Positions 59,669 to 64,000 of a stretch of DNA of 64,000 bases are shown piece after piece. The notes under the pieces are model-generated. The model was given only the letters and a program-made list of their open reading frames with translations. It made no database searches and was not told the DNA's origin. This stretch comes from Neorhizobium sp. JUb45. Its GTDB lineage: Bacteria > Pseudomonadota > Alphaproteobacteria > Rhizobiales > Rhizobiaceae. The position numbers and the translations under genes are program-made. The first letter of the stretch is position 1; every line of letters starts with the position of its first letter. Where the stretch lies: the NCBI RefSeq assembly GCF_004343585.1, contig NZ_SLYW01000012.1:1-64000 (forward strand), read 5' to 3'.

Positions 59669-60910
59669 TCAGCGGAGTGTCCGGAAGGCAATCGAATAGA
59701 TCAACGCACTCGCAAGAGCGATGAGGTCGAACAGCAAAAACATTGCCGGACCTCCAAACGCTGCAAGTGTCAAACCGCCGATGATCGCTCCAAAGAAGTT
59801 TCCGGCATGGCTTATGGCATGCGCACCGAAGTAGCTGCCGCTTCTTGGACCGGAAACCAATGTGTCCACCAGCACAAATTCTGCGAGAACGACCAGAACC
59901 TCGGCAATGGACAGAAGAACCATGGACGCCATCAAAGCCGGCAAGGCGGTCGAGATGGCGAAACCGATCTGGCTTGCACATAGCATGATACAACCTGCCA
60001 ACAGTCCGGGCAGGCCCCCAATGCGCGCAATCATCCGCCGGACGATCGGATTGGCCAGGAGCACAACAATACCGTTGGCCGAGATCAGGATCGCATATGT
60101 TTGTGGGCCGTCTGCTGTCGTGGACATGAGGTAGGGACCCATGGTCGCAGACCAGTGACTATAGACCGAAAGCGCGAGCGCACTGCCGCAGATCAGACTG
60201 AGCAAGCGCCTGTCCTTGAGTGCGTCCCAGATGATGGCGACTAACCGAGAGGTGCCGGTGATGTCGACGGGCGTTTCATCGGGCACCGGCATATTGACGA
60301 GGAGGAGAACGAAAAGCAGCACCGCAAAGATCATCCCCGCGATCAGAAAGCCTGTGAGCGTCGCGGGGCCCGCGGCAACACTGATGATCGGACCGATCGC
60401 CCATCCCAGGTTCGATGCCGTATAACGCCAGGAATAGTGGATGAGCCGATCCCGCTCCTGCGATGCATCGCTGATGATTGCCCTCGATATCGGGCCGAAC
60501 ACTGCGATCGAAATTGCCGCGATCGTATAGGCGATGACGTAGAGCAAGGCCCCGCCCGCCAGTCCCATGGCTGTTATGCTCAAGGAAAGCATCCCCAGCA
60601 CAACTGCAACAACCGCTTTCCGTCCGATCGTGTCCGACCACGTACCGGCGATGGGAGCGCAAACCGCCCCGAGCAATGGACCCGTGCCGACGATCAGGCC
60701 GATTTCGGCCAATCCCATATCAAAATCGCGATACATGACGATTGCAACAAACGTCAGGCTCGTGGCGCGCGCCACGGAAACAAAGAACGAGCCGGCAATG
60801 ATGAAGACGACGGCCTGCGGCATGCGCAGCGCATCGTCCAGGGATCTTCGTAAATTCCTCAATGTCGCGTACTCCGGCGTGTTGTTACGCTCGTCGGATT
60901 GCCTCGGCAT
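59669..60910 (-). CDS. MFS transporter (sugar-efflux/SetB-like)
   Basis: A 413-residue transporter with 12 predicted helices. GPLLGAVCAPIAGTWSDTIG then RKAVVAVVLGML includes the loop 2-3 motif (SDxxGRK) of major facilitator exporters, and the layout VFIIAGSFFVSVARATSLTF... IIWDALKDRRLL resembles the Set family of sugar or drug efflux pumps. It is divergent from a LuxR regulator by only 47 bases, so it may export the product or signal of the neighbouring locus. Confidence 0.9.
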   Translation of the reverse strand: MPRQSDERNNTPEYATLRNLRRSLDDALRMPQAVVFIIAGSFFVSVARATSLTFVAIVMYRDFDMGLAEIGLIVGTGPLLGAVCAPIAGTWSDTIGRKAVVAVVLGMLSLSITAMGLAGGALLYVIAYTIAAISIAVFGPISRAIISDASQERDRLIHYSWRYTASNLGWAIGPIISVAAGPATLTGFLIAGMIFAVLLFVLLLVNMPVPDETPVDITGTSRLVAIIWDALKDRRLLSLICGSALALSVYSHWSATMGPYLMSTTADGPQTYAILISANGIVVLLANPIVRRMIARIGGLPGLLAGCIMLCASQIGFAISTALPALMASMVLLSIAEVLVVLAEFVLVDTLVSGPRSGSYFGAHAISHAGNFFGAIIGGLTLAAFGGPAMFLLFDLIALASALIYSIAFRTLR

Positions 60911-60957
60911 TTTCTATGACTGCCGTCGCGGGTGTTTTGTGAAAAAGGAGAGTTCGC

Positions 60958-61689
60958 ATGGCAGGAAACATGCGTTTGTCGAAGTCTCTGGCAAGACTGC
61001 GGCTGGTCGTAGATTCGACCGGATTCGAGCCTGCACTGCGCGACGTTTCCGCGATCTACGGCCTGAAACACACGACATGCCTCATCGTGCGCGCCAATGT
61101 CGGCACGAAACTTTATCCCTTTTTCTGCACGACATATCCACGATGCTGGACGGATATCTACCTTGCGCGTTCCTATTTCAAGATAGATCCCGTGGTCGGC
61201 AGTATCCGCTGGGCACGTCTGTCGGTGGACTGGTCCCGCTTCCAAAGGAACTCGCCGGCTGTCGATCAATTTTTCGAGGAAGCACGCCTGCACGATGTCG
61301 GCACGAGTGGCCTGACGGTGCCGGTCAGGGGACCAGGTGGCGAGCGCTCGCTGTTTTCCGTTTCGTCCGATCTGCCGACGCAAACCTGGGCGAAAATCAG
61401 TGAAGGACTGAGCCATGATCTCCAGATCCTTTCCCACTATATGCACGAAAAGGTCATGACTGTTGTCGACATCCAGGCTGGCTCAGCGGTCCGCCGTCTT
61501 TCTGCACGTGAGAAACAGTGCCTTGAAGCACTCGCATCGGGCCGGCTGCCAAAACAGATCGCGGCATCGCTCGGCCTGTCAGAAAGTGCGGTCAGGCTTT
61601 ATCTACGGTCTGCCAAGCGCAAGCTCGGCGCATCGACGACCTATCATGCTGTCGCCAAGGCAAGCCTGTTCGAACTGATTTCGATCTGA
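60958..61689 (+). CDS. LuxR-family quorum-sensing regulator (autoinducer-binding + HTH)
   Basis: A 243-residue regulator. The autoinducer-binding domain (about 20-150) has FFCTTYPRCWTDIYLARSYF and KIDPVVGSIRWARLSVDWSR, with the Tyr, Asp, Pro and Trp positions of the AHL pocket retained. The C-terminal LuxR HTH reads LSAREKQCLEALASGRLPKQ then IAASLGLSESAVRLYLRSAK. A strong AAGGAGAG lies before ATG 60958. No luxI-type synthase is in the window, so it is a solo or its synthase lies beyond 64 kb. A lux-box-like site follows it. Confidence 0.92.
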   Translation: MAGNMRLSKSLARLRLVVDSTGFEPALRDVSAIYGLKHTTCLIVRANVGTKLYPFFCTTYPRCWTDIYLARSYFKIDPVVGSIRWARLSVDWSRFQRNSPAVDQFFEEARLHDVGTSGLTVPVRGPGGERSLFSVSSDLPTQTWAKISEGLSHDLQILSHYMHEKVMTVVDIQAGSAVRRLSAREKQCLEALASGRLPKQIAASLGLSESAVRLYLRSAKRKLGASTTYHAVAKASLFELISI

Positions 61690-61741
61690 GCGACGCGGGC
61701 GGCGACACCGTCAATCTGCGTCCATTTCCACACCCGTCAAT

Positions 61742-61757
61742 CTGGCGAAATTGGCAG
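61742..61757. promoter_or_regulatory. lux-box-like site upstream of the methyltransferase gene
   Basis: CTG-GCGAAATTGG-CAG fits the lux-box form CTG-N10-CAG, with the inner C/G also symmetric (CTGGC...GGCAG). It lies 118 bases before the methyltransferase start and after the LuxR gene, where the regulator would activate the downstream genes. Confidence 0.5.
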
Positions 61758-61875
61758 GTTGTTGCTGTCTCAAATCACATCCAAACTCTGCGTTTGCTGA
61801 CCGACCGCCACCGCCTGACGCGGTGAACCGGCGGCTTCCACCTGCAAAATCGCATAGGCTGGATGGAGAAATGTC

Positions 61876-62946
61876 GTGATCGATGCCGAGCTTTTGCAGC
61901 GGTGGCGCAACGCGCCGCGTCTAAACGACTTCGCTGCTTTCTTTGAACGGACCGCTGCCGGCCAGGGTGGCGCGCCTGATCTCGCTGAGCCAAATATCGA
62001 TCTCGGCCTGCTCGACTTCGATCTCGAAGCGCGTGTCTTTGCCGATACGCACAGGCGTCTCTGGGGTCCCTTCGATTTTCATTATTTCGCGAGCATTCCC
62101 TACCGCCTGGAAGAGGAATGCCGGTTGGGGCCGGCTCTCCTTCGCACGGCGCTTGGGACATGGGCCCAGACGGGGCGGCCAGCGAGCATCTATACGCTCG
62201 GCACCGGCACGGGCTGCCTTGCTCGTACGCTAGCGCTGTTCGGCGCCGGCCGGATTGAGGCATTGTGCTGCAGCCCGACGGCCTCCAACGAGCAAGCCTT
62301 TCTTGCGAACCGCGCCAGCGATCACGCCTTTTTTCATCATGGCCCATTCTTCGACCTTGATGCCGATCGATACGCAAGCGATCCCGAACTTCGACGCTTT
62401 GCCGACGGCTTCGACATCCTGTTCGAGGACACCACGTTTCAGATGTACGACGCCGATCGCATCCGGCAGCTTGAGTTTGTCTATCCGCGCATCAGGCCAG
62501 GCGGGCTTCTGGTCCAGGTGCAAAAACTCGCGCACCCGGATCCGGAGCAATACCAGGCACGCGAACGACAGAAAGACGAACTGTTCAAGTCGCGTTATTT
62601 TTCTTCGATCCTGATTTCCGACAAGAAGGAGGAAGTGCTGGGCACGATGAGTGACATGCAGGTCGATAAGGACACCACGATCGCCGCGCTCAAATGCTTT
62701 TTCCGCTATTCCGTTGCGACCTGGAACAGCGGCAATTTCTATACGATCGTGTCCTCCAATTCCCGCGCAGCCATTGTTGAATTCATATTTCTCCTGTTGA
62801 GACCGGCAATCCCTCCGGCATTCAGTCACACCGACCTGCCCGCTGTCTGGAATGAAACTGAGGCACACCCGATCTCGACCGCTCTTTCATGGCGCTGGCC
62901 GAATTTCACAGCTGGTGCCGCTGCCAGTCCGCGGCTGGCATCATGA
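61876..62946 (+). CDS. Class I SAM-dependent methyltransferase-like protein
   Basis: A 356-residue protein from GTG 61876, with GGAG 8 bases upstream. IYTLGTGTGCLARTLALFGA is the SAM-binding motif I, EALCCSPTASNEQAFL follows with the acidic/strand 2 region, and GFDILFEDTTFQMYDADRIR with YPRIRPGGLLVQVQKL matches motifs IV-VI of Rossmann methyltransferases. The first ~100 residues form an N-terminal helical cap. It is coupled to the next gene by ATGA. It is likely a tailoring enzyme in the LuxR-controlled locus; its acceptor is unknown. Confidence 0.8.
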   Translation: MIDAELLQRWRNAPRLNDFAAFFERTAAGQGGAPDLAEPNIDLGLLDFDLEARVFADTHRRLWGPFDFHYFASIPYRLEEECRLGPALLRTALGTWAQTGRPASIYTLGTGTGCLARTLALFGAGRIEALCCSPTASNEQAFLANRASDHAFFHHGPFFDLDADRYASDPELRRFADGFDILFEDTTFQMYDADRIRQLEFVYPRIRPGGLLVQVQKLAHPDPEQYQARERQKDELFKSRYFSSILISDKKEEVLGTMSDMQVDKDTTIAALKCFFRYSVATWNSGNFYTIVSSNSRAAIVEFIFLLLRPAIPPAFSHTDLPAVWNETEAHPISTALSWRWPNFTAGAAASPRLAS

Positions 62947-64000
62947 AAACCGGGGGCACCATGATCGATACGGAGGCGAAATGCGCAACGCCCGAAGAGG
63001 TCCGCGCTGCCCTCACCGTACTGATGCCGCCGCTTGCCGATTTCTGGTCGCGGCCTCTCCGGGACTATGCTGCCTTCGTTTATCAGACCGCGCGTCGTCG
63101 CCCGGTCAGCGCTGCCAGAGCATTTGCCATGGACCGGCTGCAGGATGCCGTTCTCCGCGCGGCTCTGCGAGCTGGCTTTGAGCATCAGGAAGCGCAAGCG
63201 GCCGCGGAGGAATTATATGCATCACCTGTGGTGCAGACCGGGCCGCATTGTCTGATGTTGTATGAGCCCGATGCCTTTTAAACGCATCTGTTCAGCCTGC
63301 TGGGGCTGCGCGCGTATTCCAGGAAATGGCATGTCGCTTATGCTGGCTCGACCATGTCATTCAACGAATCCGCAAAGAAGGGACCCGGCTGGCTGCGGAT
63401 AGGCGGAGAGCCGCTCAACGTTTTCGGATTGGCGCGCAGCCGCATGGACGGCAGCAGCATCTGCTGCAGCAATGGACCATTTCGGTTTGCCCTAACGAAT
63501 ACCGCGGGCCAGATCGCACCGAACGCCGCTGCGGCTGATCTTCTAGCACATTTGCCATCGTCCTCTTTTTCGACCGCAGCCGAAGCACTCAAAACCGCAA
63601 ACATTGTCCTATGGGAGCAGAAATTCTCGTCGGCTGCAAAGCTCCTGCAACTCGACGATTTCGACCTGGCCGACCTGATTGCAGACCACCTTGATTCCCC
63701 CACCTCCTGGCTCGCGTCCGCGTTCTTCGCAGATGGGGGCGCCAAGCATATGCTGCAGGTGATCGAAGACCTCAATTGTGGGCCGTGGCGCGGGTGGATA
63801 CGGCCGACCACCGATTTCTTCTGGCATGTCGGTCGGGACCGCATTCAGCCTTTACGGCTTGAGGATGGTCTCCTTCGAAGCGCTAGCTCCGTAAGCGTCT
63901 CCGTGGAATTCTCGGCGTCAAGCATTTCGAGGGCGCTACGACGGCGTTTGCTTTTACCGAACATGTTCATGGCCTTTCTCGTCCTGTCGATCCTGCCGGG
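62943..64000 (+). pseudogene. Unrecognised protein gene with one in-frame stop, running off the window
   Basis: From ATG 62943 (overlapping the methyltransferase stop by 4 bases) 112 codons end at TAA 63279-63281 after LYEPDAF. The same frame stays open for the remaining 719 bases to the window end, with well-balanced sequence (THLFSLLGLRAYSRKWHVAY, KKGPGWLRIGGEPLNVFGLA, RMDGSSICCSNGPFRFALTN). The only ATG shortly after the stop is at 63354. So either TAC/TAT became TAA in one long gene (>350 codons), or two genes are abutted in phase. I do not recognise the family; it is soluble, with a helical start. It follows a methyltransferase in a LuxR locus. Confidence 0.6.

Noticed and set aside
1..64000. 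CRISPR arrays, rRNA and tRNA genes
   Set aside because: No spaced direct repeats, no T-arm GGTTCRA-type signatures with cloverleaf context, and no rRNA-like stretches were found by eye.

Overview
The window looks like accessory DNA of a member of the Rhizobiaceae (Agrobacterium/Rhizobium group), probably a plasmid, chromid or island. The grounds are two TGA-N9-TCA iron-responsive operators of the RirA type, SyrB-like and DUF736 proteins, a rhizobial J-domain protein, a Nit1C cluster, two transposon traces and two belts of decayed genes. No rRNA, tRNA or CRISPR array was seen.

Left part (1-10.0 kb, mostly minus strand): an IS5-like transposase remnant, then an iron-siderophore locus. It reads ECF sigma factor, FecR anti-sigma, TonB receptor with signalling domain, binding protein, double permease and siderophore-interacting reductase. 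No ATPase gene is present. An ABC-F ATPase lies beyond it.

10.0-23.1 kb: a divergent catabolic locus centred on a LysR regulator. Minus strand: flavin monooxygenase, RidA, DUF1028 and a dead SMP-30 lactonase. Plus strand: GH3 beta-glucosidase, ArgE/DapE-type deacylase, a polyamine-type ABC transporter and a nucleoside hydrolase. The set suggests uptake and breakdown of a glycosylated, nitrogen-containing compound.

23.1-29.9 kb: a decay zone (SDR tail, nucleotidyltransferase pseudogene, MocR fragment), two small membrane proteins, and a two-component system followed by a secreted HbpS/GlcG-like protein.

29.9-39.4 kb: a complete Nit1C nitrilase cluster (MSMEG_0572 protein, nitrilase, radical SAM, GNAT, AIR-synthase-like, glycosyltransferase, MSMEG_0570, flavin oxidoreductase) plus an LnmK-like gene at its end. 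It sits behind a near-perfect sigma-54 promoter and is divergent from a MocR regulator.

39.4-53.3 kb: TetR/monooxygenase/truncated glutaredoxin, an IS30 element, a KaiC-like ATPase overlapping a hybrid histidine kinase, a DUF6880 protein, a metallophosphoesterase, and an orphan binding protein divergent from a CHASE4-GGDEF-EAL protein.

53.3-59.5 kb: a second decay zone with a Phd-type antitoxin whose toxin is frameshifted, then SyrB-like, J-domain, DUF736 and WGR proteins. 59.7-64 kb: an MFS exporter divergent from a LuxR-type quorum regulator, a lux-box-like site, a methyltransferase, and an unrecognised long reading frame broken by one in-frame stop and running off the window. This last locus is the best candidate for an undescribed, quorum-controlled small-molecule system.
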